A DNA stretch of 23,724 bases from Mycoplasmataceae bacterium (GTDB lineage: Bacteria; Bacillota_I; Bacilli_A; Mycoplasmatales; Mycoplasmoidaceae): contig JAHHTI010000007.1 in assembly GCA_020024735.1 (NCBI GenBank), forward strand, positions 1 through 23,724. Direction: 5' to 3'. Each line of letters begins with the position of its first letter. Position 1 is the stretch's first letter. Positions 9,650-19,140 of this stretch are shown one piece after another. Both the position numbers and the translations under genes were made by a program. The notes under the pieces were generated by a model. That model saw only the letters and a list, made by a program, of their open reading frames with translations, did no database searches and was not told the origin of the DNA.

Positions 9650-11934
9650 TCTTGAATCGGAGTTGGTTGTTTTTGTTTTTTTGATAATTTCTTTCACAAG
9701 ATAATAAAAACTACTACCATTATTAAGCCTAAAACAGCACAAACAATTAAAACAATGAATAAAATTTTTAACATATGGTTATCACTAGAAGGTAAGGCTT
9801 GAAATTCGTTAATAGGACCTAATACAACATTATTTTTTTTCAAAACAACTGAATTGTTACTTTCGACTTCAATAGTGTAACCTTTGCTATTTAAAACTTC
9901 TTTTAACTTAGCTGGTTCATTATTAATATCTGAATCAGTTTTAAAATATAGAATTAACAAAGCAGGTTGCACAAAAATATTTTGATAAATATTTTCATTA
10001 TTAAGTATGGTATCTGGTGTTTTTTTTCTAATCAAGATTCCATCTCAAGTACTTAAGGTAGAAGGTGCTAGTGTAATAGTTTTTTGGGCAATTTGATTAT
10101 TGGTTGGATCAAAATAATTTTCCACATCAACAGTAAAATTTAAATTATTCCCTTCATCACTTGGAGCACTAGTAATATTAAAAGAATTAGGAATAATTCT
10201 AGGAATGAATTTTTTATCATTCTTGAAAATAATACTTTCATACTCTACTGCATTGGTAATTATATAATTGTTTTCTAAATAAGACTTATCAACACAAATG
10301 TTATATGGTGACTTAGCTTCAGCCGATTTTCATCCAAATTCTACTAAGGGAACAGGTTTAAATTTTTTGATTGAATATTCTGGTGGAAGTCCATCAACAA
10401 CCTTACCTTGACTATTAACAATTTTTGTGGGTTTAAAACGAATAGTTTCTATCCCGTCTAAATAATTAGTATTGGTAGCATTATCATCTATTTCATAGGT
10501 AACATTATATAATCCTTTAATTTCTAAGAAATTTTGAGCATTGGCAGATGTAATATAATCAGCCGCTTTATTGGCTAATTCATTAGTATTTTTCATATCA
10601 ATACGAAAAGGTTGATAATTCAAATCAACAATTTCACAATGAAGTGGTTTAGGTAATATACCTGCTTCTTGATATTTAAAATCTACTACCAATTTAGCTT
10701 GGTTGTTAGGAAGATTGAAATCATTTAATAATACATCAGTGATTTGATCAAGATTAATTATTCCACTAGTACCAGTTAGATTATCTCTTAAAGTTTCTTT
10801 AATTAATTGCACCACTGTTTCATCATGAGCATCAAACCGACATTTAATTTCATAAGGGGAAGAATAGTTTCTTAATTGATTGTTCTTAATTACAGGATTA
10901 ATAGCAATCTCTTGATTAATTATAGTGATATTTTGTATTAAAGGTTTATCAGTGATTCAAGTACCAGCTGAATTATAATACTTATTAATAGTAACGACTG
11001 CTTTATCACCTTTAACTTCACAAATAATATCATGGGGTTGAAAATCATTACCAAGAGGTTCCATATTATTTTTAATTAAATATTGATAAATGTTTTGTTG
11101 AAGATTTTTAGCATCAAAACTTAATCCTTCAATATTCGTAGTATTACATCTACGAAAACCACTTATATCAAAATTAACATTTAATTTTTTATCTTTTTGT
11201 GTTGAAGTATAGTCAATACCATCATATGCTAAACTAAGTTGCATTTGACGAATTTTAATACTTCCTTCTAAATTATCATATTCCAAACCATCTTGTGGAA
11301 TACTAACAATACAACCATTTGGTGCTCCTCGACCAAATTGCACATTTAAGGCTGCCATTAAATTTGCAGGAATCACTTGATGTGGAGCTCTATCTTGAAT
11401 TTTTTCAAACTCTGCCGGTTTAGTAGTAACTCCTATAATACTAGTAGCTTGAGGTAAATTAAATCCCTTAAAGGTAAAATTGGTTAAATTAAATTGACTC
11501 AAAGTTGTCCCTGGTTGAAGATTAAAAATACCAACTCCATCTCCAACAGTTACATTACAAGTTAATGAACCTTTAGAAAACAAAATGGAATCAAATGAAA
11601 AATAATTAGCATAGTCTTTATTGGCAGAAAAATTAAGATTAGTATAAATTTTTTGAAGGTTGGTAGGTTCACAAAATGTTCTTCTTAATACATTTTTTAA
11701 TTCATTACTGTCAATACTAATATTGACGGCGTTTAAAGCATTTTTATCCGCTTCATTAATACTTAATTCTTCTAAACCAGTTTTAGCAGAATAATCACTG
11801 GTATATTTATTTGTTGTATCAACTGTTAAAGTAGTAGAAGGATTTGATAGTGGTAATAATGAAGTTAAAGTACCTATTCCTACTACTAATGAAAAAGTTG
11901 TTAATAAAGAAAACTTGTTTAATTTCTTAGACAT
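9646..11934 (-). CDS. Modular single-pass surface protein, 762 aa
   Basis: A predicted surface protein of unknown family. It starts at ATG 11932-11934 and ends at TAA 9646-9648, with TGA read as Trp. The N-terminal signal/anchor is basic then hydrophobic (residues 1-27), with no lipobox cysteine. The ectodomain shows four or more similar modules: a helix with spaced leucines and asparagines, then beta strands (around NELKNVLRR, LQQNIYQYL, VQLIKETLR and ELANKAADY). A membrane helix of about 22 residues (starting LKILFIVLIV) precedes a Lys/Gln/Pro tail. The same plan is seen in the 4697-6961 protein. It probably faces the outside of the cell as an adhesin-like or antigenic protein; the role is inferred from architecture only. 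A TATAAT at 11944-11949 lies 9 bp before the start. Confidence 0.82.
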
Positions 11935-11943
11935 CTTATTTAT

Positions 11944-11949
11944 ATTATA
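11944..11949 (-). promoter_or_regulatory. -10 box of the modular surface protein gene
   Basis: TATAAT on the minus strand ends 9 bp before the ATG at 11934. The mRNA would have almost no leader, consistent with the absence of a Shine-Dalgarno sequence. No convincing -35 is seen. Confidence 0.45.
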
Positions 11950-11998
11950 AATTATTAATTTATTTGTTTGGAGATATTACAAAGATAGAGTTTATCAA

Positions 11999-13321
11999 CT
12001 ACTTCTTATGATTATTCAATTGTTGCTTAGTTAGTAATAATAAATTTTTAAATAACATTACCAAAGTTAATGGTCCAATACCTCTTGGTACAGGACATAG
12101 ATATTTAACTTTTTCAATCACACTAGAAAAATCAACATCACCACACAATTGATGTTGGGAATTATAATTCATGGAAATATCAATAACAATGGCATTCTTT
12201 TTGATATCTTTACCTTTAACTAAATTTACTTGACCAGCAGCACAACAAATAATATCAGCTTGTTTTAAAAAACTACTTAAACGTTTGGTCTTAGAATGAC
12301 AAATAGTAACAGTTGCATCCTCATATAACATCATCATTGCTAAAGGTTTAGTTACAATATTACTTCTTCCTAAAATTACTACATGCTTACCTGCTAATGA
12401 AAGATGATAATGTTTTAATAAAGTCATTACTCCACTTGGAGTACATGGATAGATAGCTGTTTCTTCCTTGCGAAAAACTTTGCCAGCATTAATAGCATTA
12501 AAACAATCAACATCCTTATGAGGATCTATGGTGTTAGCAATAACATTTATATCGAGATGTTTAGGTAAAGGAGCTTGTACTAGAATTCCATTCACATCTT
12601 GATTGGCATTTAATTTTTGAATTTCTTTAGTTAATTGGGATTGAGAAATATTATCATCAAATTGTAAATGTGTTACATAAATATCTAATTTATTAGCTAA
12701 CGCCATTTTATTTCTAATATATAAATTACTTGCATCTAAATTCCCTACTTGAACAATAACCAAGTGAGGCTTAACTTGGGATGCTTGCATGATCTTCTTT
12801 TGTTCTAAAACTAGTTCAGTTACAATTTCGTCTGCTAATTTCTTTCCGTCTAGAATTTTATGATAAATAGATTTATAGTAAGTAATATCATATTCTTGAG
12901 CAGGAGTAACTTTGTAAGGTAAAAAATACTTTAAATAAGGTTCAAAAAATACATCACATCCATAACTTTTTTTACATCGAGAAATAATTAATTCATCACA
13001 ATGGTATAAAAATAATTCATAGATTTGTTTTCCCCCAATAATAAAAACATCTTCCTTTTTAGCTCATTTTAAAATTTTATTTACATCATTAGTAACTACA
13101 GCACCTTTTATTTTTAAATCAAGATTACGAGAAAAAATAACATTTTTTCGGTGTGGTAATAATCTACTACCCATAGATAAATAGGTTTGGTGTCCCATTA
13201 CTACTGGATGGTTTAATGTTGTCTTTTTAAAATGTTGCATTTCACTAGGAATATTTCAAGGTAATTTGCCGTCCTTGGCAATGCCATTTTCTTGGTCAAC
13301 ACATATGATTAGTTTTAACAT
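11999..13321 (-). CDS. Fused dihydrofolate reductase-FolD protein, 440 aa
   Basis: One open frame encodes DHFR followed directly by FolD (methylene-tetrahydrofolate dehydrogenase/cyclohydrolase). I checked every codon between the two parts and found no TAA or TAG. It starts at ATG 13319-13321 with GGAGG just upstream, inside the end of thyA, and ends at TAG 11999-12001. DHFR covers about residues 1-154: ICVDQENGIA, LPWNIPSEM, VVMGHQTY, LLPHRKNVIFSR and VFIIGGKQIYE. FolD begins at ILDGKKLADEI (about 156) and keeps the Tyr201-x3-Lys205 catalytic pair, NGILVQAPLP, PCTPSGVMTLL and GRSNIV. Two motifs deviate: DVDCF for DVDGF, and PVPRGIGPLT for PVPGGVGPMT. There is practically no linker. With TS upstream it completes the dihydrofolate-to-one-carbon cycle. 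An internal ATG at 12790 (residue 178) would lack the FolD N-terminus, so it is not the native start. Confidence 0.9.
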
Positions 13322-13329
13322 CTTCCCTC

Positions 13330-14193
13330 CTAAACTGCTACTGGAGCTTTAATAAAAGGATCAGGGTCATAATCTTCTAAGTCAAAGTCATCAATGTTGT
13401 AGTCAAAAATACTCTTTTTTGATTTGATAATAAGTTTTGGTAATTTTTTCGGTGTTCTAGCTAATTGAATATTTATTTGTTCTAGATGATTAGTATAGAT
13501 GTGGTTATCACCAATAGTGTGAATAAACTCTTTAGGCTTTAACCCGCATTCATTAGCCACTAGAATAGTTAATAAAGCATAAGAAGAAATATTAAAAGGT
13601 ACACCTAAAAAAATATCTGCACTTCTTTGATATAATTGACAAGATAATTCACCATCATTAACATAAAATTGATAAAAGCAATGACAAGGAGGTAATAACA
13701 TTTCATCAATATCATTAGGATTTCAAGAAGAAACAATTAATCTTCGAGAAGAAGGATTATTTTTAATTTGATTTAATATCTTTTGGAATTGGTCAACTCC
13801 ATTAAAATTTCTTCATTGTTTCCCATAAACCGGACCTAATTCTCCTCATTGCTTAGCAAAGGCTTCATCAGTTTTAATTTTGGTAATAAATTCTTCCATT
13901 GTTTCATTTTGGTAAGCAGAAGACTTTTTATAATTTTCATAAGGTCATTCATTTCATATCTTAATATTGTGGTCAACTAAATATTTAATATTAGTATCTC
14001 CAGCAATAAACCACAACAACTCTCCAACAACGGCACGAAAATTCACTTTCTTTGTGGTTAAAATGGGAAAGCTTTCTCTTAAATCATATCTGGTTTGACT
14101 TCCAAACAAGGAAATCGTTCCAGTTTGAGTACGATCATCCTTATGATTGCCTTGTTCTAAAATATGTTTTACTAAATCTAAATATTGTTTCAT
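13330..14193 (-). CDS. thyA: Thymidylate synthase, 287 aa
   Basis: Thymidylate synthase converts dUMP and 5,10-methylene-THF to dTMP and dihydrofolate in the cytoplasm. It starts at ATG 14191-14193 (MKQYLDLVKHIL) and ends at TAG 13330-13332. The phosphate-binding Arg21 sits in DRTQTGT. GELLWFIAGDTN, GPVYGKQWRNF, the Arg150-Arg151 pair, the nucleophile Cys170 in PPCHC, ADIFLGVPFN and GDNHIYTNH are all visible, so it should be active. Several Trp residues are TGA codons. The DHFR-FolD frame starts 8 bp after the stop, and its Shine-Dalgarno sequence is in the thyA tail, so the two form an operon. The -10 box 7 bp upstream suggests a leaderless transcript. Confidence 0.97.
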
Positions 14194-14223
14194 ATATAGA
14201 ATTATACTATTTATAATAATAGT
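14194..14223. promoter_or_regulatory. Compact divergent promoter, thyA and rpiB
   Basis: The 30-bp gap between the divergent start codons contains TATAAT on the minus strand (14201-14206) for thyA and TATAAT on the plus strand (14212-14217) for rpiB. Each ends 6-7 bp before its ATG, so transcription would begin at or next to the start codon. The -35 regions then lie at or inside the opposite gene's start. Neither gene has a Shine-Dalgarno sequence. Confidence 0.6.
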
Positions 14224-14661
14224 ATGAAAATATATATTGGGAGTGATCATACTGGGACTAACCTAAAAAATAAAATCATCCATCACTATCAAGATAAATA
14301 CCAATTTATCAATTGTAGTAGTGATGATGAAACTCCTCTTAATTATGCTAAGATTGGGATTGATGTTGCTACTTGTGTTGCTAAAGATGAAGGTAGTTTA
14401 GGAATTGTTATTTGCGGTTCAGGAATCGGTATTAGTATTGCTGCTAATAAAGTACAAGGGATTCGTTGTGCTTTAATTTACAACAAAGAAGTTGCTGCTT
14501 TAGCTAAGCAACACAACAATGCTAATGTGATTGCTTTAGGAGCAAGAGAATTTAGTGAAGAGATGATCTTTCAAATGTTAGATGTGTTTTTTGATAGTCA
14601 CTATGAAGGTGGCAGACATGAACCAAGAATTTCTACCATTACTACATATGAAAAAAAATAG
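14224..14661 (+). CDS. rpiB: Ribose 5-phosphate isomerase B, 145 aa
   Basis: Interconverts ribose 5-phosphate and ribulose 5-phosphate in the pentose phosphate pathway; some members act on other sugar phosphates (LacAB/RpiB family). It starts at ATG 14224 and ends at TAG 14659-14661. The N-terminus MKIYIGSDHTG contains the phosphate-contacting Asp8-His9. The active-site segment is VICGSGIGISIAANK with Cys64. NNANVIALGAR and a C-terminal GGRHEPRI follow, all typical. The length is normal for RpiB. It is divergent from thyA, and its stop codon lies inside the following terminator hairpin. Confidence 0.95.
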   Translation: MKIYIGSDHTGTNLKNKIIHHYQDKYQFINCSSDDETPLNYAKIGIDVATCVAKDEGSLGIVICGSGIGISIAANKVQGIRCALIYNKEVAALAKQHNNANVIALGAREFSEEMIFQMLDVFFDSHYEGGRHEPRISTITTYEKK

Positions 14662-14681
14662 TCAGTGATGACTATTTTTTT
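14653..14681. terminator. Bidirectional terminator after rpiB
   Basis: A perfect stem pairs AAAAAATAGTCA (14653-14664) with TGACTATTTTTT (14669-14680) around a GTGA loop, with an A run before and a T run after. It serves rpiB on one side and the DUF885 lipoprotein gene on the other. The rpiB stop codon is within the left arm. Confidence 0.85.
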
Positions 14682-14703
14682 AACTATCCAAGAACCAAAA
14701 AGT

Positions 14704-17327
14704 TTATTTTTTAAGTGGATATAGTTGGTTCATAATATTTTGTAATACTTCTAAAGGAATTTCCCCATTCTTTAAGAATAAATTAAAGACTTCCTTTGTA
14801 TATTTTTTATCATTAATTAATGATTGACCTTGACTTAATTTACCATTAGCATGTAAAGCACTTTCAGCTTGTTTGAATAAATCTTCAAAGATAATTTTTC
14901 CTAACATATATCCAGTTGCTTGTGATGGCATAACTAGATATCTAATAGATTCTGAATTAATATCTCCAATCCCTAAGGCAGAAGTAGCTTTCATATAATT
15001 TCTAGCATCTTGCAAAGAAGCCCCATAAGGAAGCGCGCTATTTCCATTAGTATCTTGGTGATGGAAAGCAGTATCTAAACACAATCGCATATTTCTTAAT
15101 TGAGCTTCATTTAAATATCCATAGTATTGCAACATATTTGCTAATTTAATAGAGTTTTGTAATTTTTCATCACTATTATCATTACCTTGAGCCTTTTCAT
15201 AGTAAACTCCACCATGAAGTTCTTTCATTTGAGCAGTTAATTCTTGAACTTTGGAAGCATCGTATTGAGGAACAATTCCTTTTCCTGTTAAGAAATCAGT
15301 AGGCATTCTAGTGTCAGTATTCAAACCTGTTCCATACACTTCAAGTTCATTCGCAAATCATTCAGTAAAGACAGCTCATCCTTCGTGGAATGAATCATTA
15401 ACAAAGGTGTATCCTGGACCATCACCATTCTTACCATCACCACCTGGTAAATATTTAGTTCAGTAAGCTTGTTGGGTATGATGTCCCATTTTTCCTTCAT
15501 GAGTTGTTAATGAAGATACACTTCATTTTGGTAATGAATAATAAGGGTCACAGTTATATTGGAATTGATTTGATCCTCTTGGACCTTCCATCCCTACCCC
15601 AATGTCTTCTCTAATTGCATAGTCATATGGTGATAAAACATAATCAGGAATAGAATTAAAATTTGAATCATATAAAGCATCTGTTGCTTTTTTAAAGTCC
15701 ATATATCCTTGGAATGATAAGACAGCTCCTGCTAAAGCTTGATTACCGGTAACTGTTCCTGTTTCTTTTCCATTAATGGTTTTTTTATTAGCTCATGTTT
15801 TTCATAACCTTGAGCTTGGATTGTCTTTTGATATTTTTTTAAATCACCACTAGGATTATTTCAATATTTATCAATATAATTAGTTAAATCTTGATCAGCT
15901 AAATGTTCTCTACCAAAAAAGAAATCTTCTTGGTTTAATCATTTATTAAATTTAGCAAAATCATCAGGTTCACTTGCTAAACTAATTTCTTGAGGATCAA
16001 GTTTTCCAATACCATCTTCATCAAATCAAATTTTGTTATTAAATCCATTTGTAATAATACCTTTCACTTGGTTAGCTACACTAGTCATATTAGTTTTAGC
16101 TTGTGATGAATATTCTAAACCTTTTTGATAAATTTCAGTGGCTTCATTGTTAATAGAATTATTATTAAATAACATTTGTTGATAAATCTTGTTGCCATCA
16201 TTATAATTTGCATTAGGACCTCCATTTTTTAAATTCATAAAACCAATACCGACATTTTTTTGATTTAAATTAGCTTTAGTCAATCCTAAACCATAAATTT
16301 CTACTGTATTTTTACCAAGATCAACAGTTAATGTTTTTTCTTGTTCTGCATCAGCTGAATTATCAGTTTTTGTTAATGTAACTTCTTGAGAGTTTTGAGG
16401 ACCAAAACTATCACTATTTGCATAGTAAGTTGTAGCATACCAAACCATAAAATCATCTAAGGTAGTTTTTAATACTACAAGTTTATCAGCAATATCTTTT
16501 GCTTCTTGTTCGTTGATACCTGGAGCATTTTTTACTTCATCATTAATCATCGTAAAATAATTTTTAGATAGACTCAACTTGACAAGTCCTTCCATATTAA
16601 TTGAAGTTTGGGTATTATCTTGAGCAAATTCTTCTAATTGACTTCCATAAAAGAAACTTACCATTTGATATAAATAAATCTTTTTAACAACTGTTGATGG
16701 TTGTATTCCATAAGTTGTCATTCCATAATCCATATATTTTTGGTAATCTTTGATTGCTCCAATTGCCCCATCTAATGCACTTACCATGTTTTTTAATAAT
16801 TGAACATCTGGTGTTTGAGAAGAATCAGGATCTCCGGTTTCAGGATTAAGAGGATAAATATTAACAGCTTCTTTCACAATGTCTCTAATATGATTAGAAG
16901 ATGTAGATAACACCTTTGCATCTTTAATAGGATTAGCTCCTAAATAAATTAGACCACTTTCAATATTTCTAATTTTATTTTCTCATTGGAAAATATAAGA
17001 ATCTAATCAAATTATTTCATCAATTCCTAAATTACTTTGATTAGTAGTTTTAAAATTATTTAAAGCTTTAATTGCTTCGTTCGCATTATTAATTATTTGA
17101 GAAAAGTCAGGGGTTTTACCTTCAAATTTAGGTAAGCCTGCTGCGTTATCTGCTAAGAATGTTGATTCGTTACTTAAATATTGATTATTCAATTTAATTA
17201 AAGCACTAGCCATCGTATTAGATTCTCCACTACTACATGATACTAAAACAATTGGGGTTATTCCCATAGACACTACTCCTAAACCAAGTAATGCAGTTGC
17301 TGCTGAGATTTTCTTTCACTTTTTCAT
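14704..17327 (-). pseudogene. DUF885-family lipoprotein, split by a frameshift
   Basis: A lipoprotein of the DUF885 family (putative metallohydrolase), about 874 aa if the frame is restored. It starts at ATG 17325-17327 with AAGGAG at 17337-17342. A signal peptide ends in the lipobox VLVSC (Cys31), so it is anchored outside the cell. The family motif HEGKMGHH (15478-15501, about residue 610; relatives have HExxPGHH) and EGWAVFTE lie in the C-terminal half. The first part (to about 15800-15840) reads in one frame, and the rest down to TAA 14704-14706 in another. The upstream frame stops at 15732-15734. Losing one T in the T5 run at 15798-15802, or a change in the T7 run at 15834-15840, explains the shift. 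An ATG at 15700-15702 with AAGGA just upstream could re-initiate the second half. It could be a sequencing error, phase variation or a real pseudogene. Confidence 0.82.
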
Positions 17328-17359
17328 TTTTGCTACTCCTTAAAATACATCACATTTCT

Positions 17360-17411
17360 ATCTTAACACTACAAAAATTAATAGTCAAACAGACAATTTT
17401 TGTCTGTTTGA
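17360..17411 (-). promoter_or_regulatory. Lipoprotein promoter with a perfect operator-like palindrome
   Basis: On the minus strand a -35 TTGACT (17383-17388), a 17-bp spacer and an extended -10 TGTTAAGAT (17360-17368) make the best promoter in the window. A perfect inverted repeat with 12-bp arms, TCAAACAGACAA (17385-17396) and TTGTCTGTTTGA (17400-17411), around TTT overlaps the -35 box. It lacks an adjacent T run in either direction, so it reads better as a repressor or activator site than as a terminator. The remaining 116 bp up to 17527 are AT-rich, with an imperfect dyad around 17419-17438 and no gene. Confidence 0.7.
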
Positions 17412-17527
17412 ACGTTGCTTTTATTATGTTATAATAAAGACGGATAATCTATTTTTTAGTTTTTTTCATACAAACATATAGTAATGACTTTATTCATTTA
17501 TCTGCTTGTAATGACATAATTAGGATT

Positions 17528-18928
17528 TTAAATTTTTAAATCAATTCGGTTGTTAACAATCTTCAAAAAACCTACACAATATAAAGGTAATTCTAAAACT
17601 CTCTTATTACTATCATAAGAAATATTGTTATTTGAAAAAATGATGGCATATTCTACATTCTTAGCATTTAAAATTTTGTTTAGTGATTTTACACTATATT
17701 TCTTACCGAACTTGATTTCAATTGGAACTAAATGGTATTGAGTGTTTTCTAAAATAGCATCAACTTCATAATTGGTATTAGTATTATCTTGAATGTATTG
17801 ATCATTTTCACTTTCCGCACTATTTCCTTTAAAGGAATAATAGAACAATTCATCATTATTATTTAAAAAAGATAATTCGTTAAAAAAATAATTTTCTGCA
17901 ATTGCTCCTCGTTGATTAGCATAAACATTATCTTTATTATCAAACATCATCTCATCCATATTAAATAAAGCTGAAACAAAACCACAATCATTAAAATACA
18001 ACTTAAATTGTGATTCCATTTGCACCACAGTTAAAGGAGCACTAGGTTTCTTAATATTGTTAACTTTATAAACAATACGGGAAATCAATAAATTCTTAAT
18101 GGCATTTTGATAATTCAAATATCTTGCAGTAGTATCTATTTCATTAAGATAAAAACGGTTGTGCTCTTTGGCAAAAAAAATTTTCATTGCATCAAAGACA
18201 CTAATACATTTAGTTTTTTCAGAATTTTTTCCAAGATATTTTAAAATATCTTTTTGATATGAATGATATAACTCTTTTTTCATATTTAAAAGTTCTAAGG
18301 AATTAACCTTATTGATATAAGATAACACTACTTGTGGCATCCCGCCTACTATCATATATGTATGCAATAATGAATTTAATTGTTCATGAACAATTTTATC
18401 CAAGGGTTTTAAATTACTAATAGCTTCTTTAATTTTATGAATATAGGACTCTTTATTTAAGGCAATAAGAAATTCTTGAAAATTCATTGGAAACATATTT
18501 CATAGATGGACTTTACCAACAGGAAAAGAAGCATCTTTTTTTTCTAAGGTATTACCTAAATAACTGCCTATACAAATAATCCTATAATCAAGATGTTTAT
18601 CAACAAACATTTTAAGGGCAGTTTTTAAACTTGGGACTTCTTGCACTTCATCAAAGATTAATAATCAAGAATTATCAAGGTGATTAATATCAAATTCAAA
18701 AGATAAGATATTTAATATTGTTTCTGGTGATGTAATTCCATCCAATTTCTTGGCTAAATTATTATTTTCAAAGAAGTTTACATAAATGTACTTATCCTTA
18801 TAAAAAGTTTTGGCAAAATCTAATATAACATAAGTTTTACCAACTTGTCTTGCTCCATAAAGTAAAATAGGTAGTGGTTTTTCTTCTTCATTTCATTGAA
18901 TTAGCTTATCGGTAATTAATCTTTTCAT
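17528..18928 (-). CDS. AAA-type ATPase with DUF4143 (PD-(D/E)XK-like) domain, 466 aa
   Basis: A P-loop ATPase of the AAA_14/DUF4143 group, whose function is not established. It starts at ATG 18926-18928 and ends at TAA 17528-17530. Walker A is GARQVGKT (residues 25-32) and Walker B is LLIFDE (Asp93-Glu94). The segment ICIGSYLG fits sensor 1 with Ser at the usual place, followed by DASFPVGK and YMIVGGMPQVV. The C-terminal DUF4143 domain carries EVDAIL...PIEIKFGKK, giving Asp390, Glu404 and Lys406, the constellation of a PD-(D/E)XK nuclease-like fold. A TAGAAT -10 (18937-18942) lies 8 bp before the ATG, and an array of 32-bp repeats begins 43 bp upstream. It is a diverged paralogue of the next gene, about the same length. 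Confidence 0.9.
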
Positions 18929-18970
18929 ATGTTTATATTCTATATAAAAAAGCTAGAAATACTTAAAAAC

Positions 18971-19050
18971 TTAACGTTTTCCTATTAGGATTATGTTAAA
19001 AATTAACGTTTTCCTATTAGGATTATGTTAAAATTTAACGTTTTCCTATT
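18971..19050. repeat. 32-bp dyad tandem repeat, 2.5 copies
   Basis: Units start at 18971, 19003 and 19035, exactly 32 bp apart. The first two are identical except for the last base; the third keeps only its first 16 bp (to 19050) before diverging. Each full unit is a nested dyad: outer half-sites TTAAC and GTTAA, inner half-sites TCCTA and TAGGA, centred on one T. The array sits directly upstream of the ATPase gene ending at 18928. The rest of the gap to 19140 is plain AT-rich sequence. Confidence 0.9.
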
Positions 19051-19140
19051 TCAAAATTATGTTTTTGATTATCAAATCTTGTCTTTTATAATACTTAAAG
19101 TTAATAATCATCTTAGTTTATATAAATCTTATGTCTATTC

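Noticed and set aside
11999..12790. Separate FolD gene starting at the ATG at 12790
   Set aside because: This start would drop the conserved ILDGKKLADEI N-terminus, and the upstream frame is open all the way through DHFR.
18971..19050. Possible CRISPR or plasmid-type iteron origin
   Set aside because: Units are contiguous without spacers. Iterons are imaginable, but no replication initiator gene, DnaA boxes or strand switch supports an origin.
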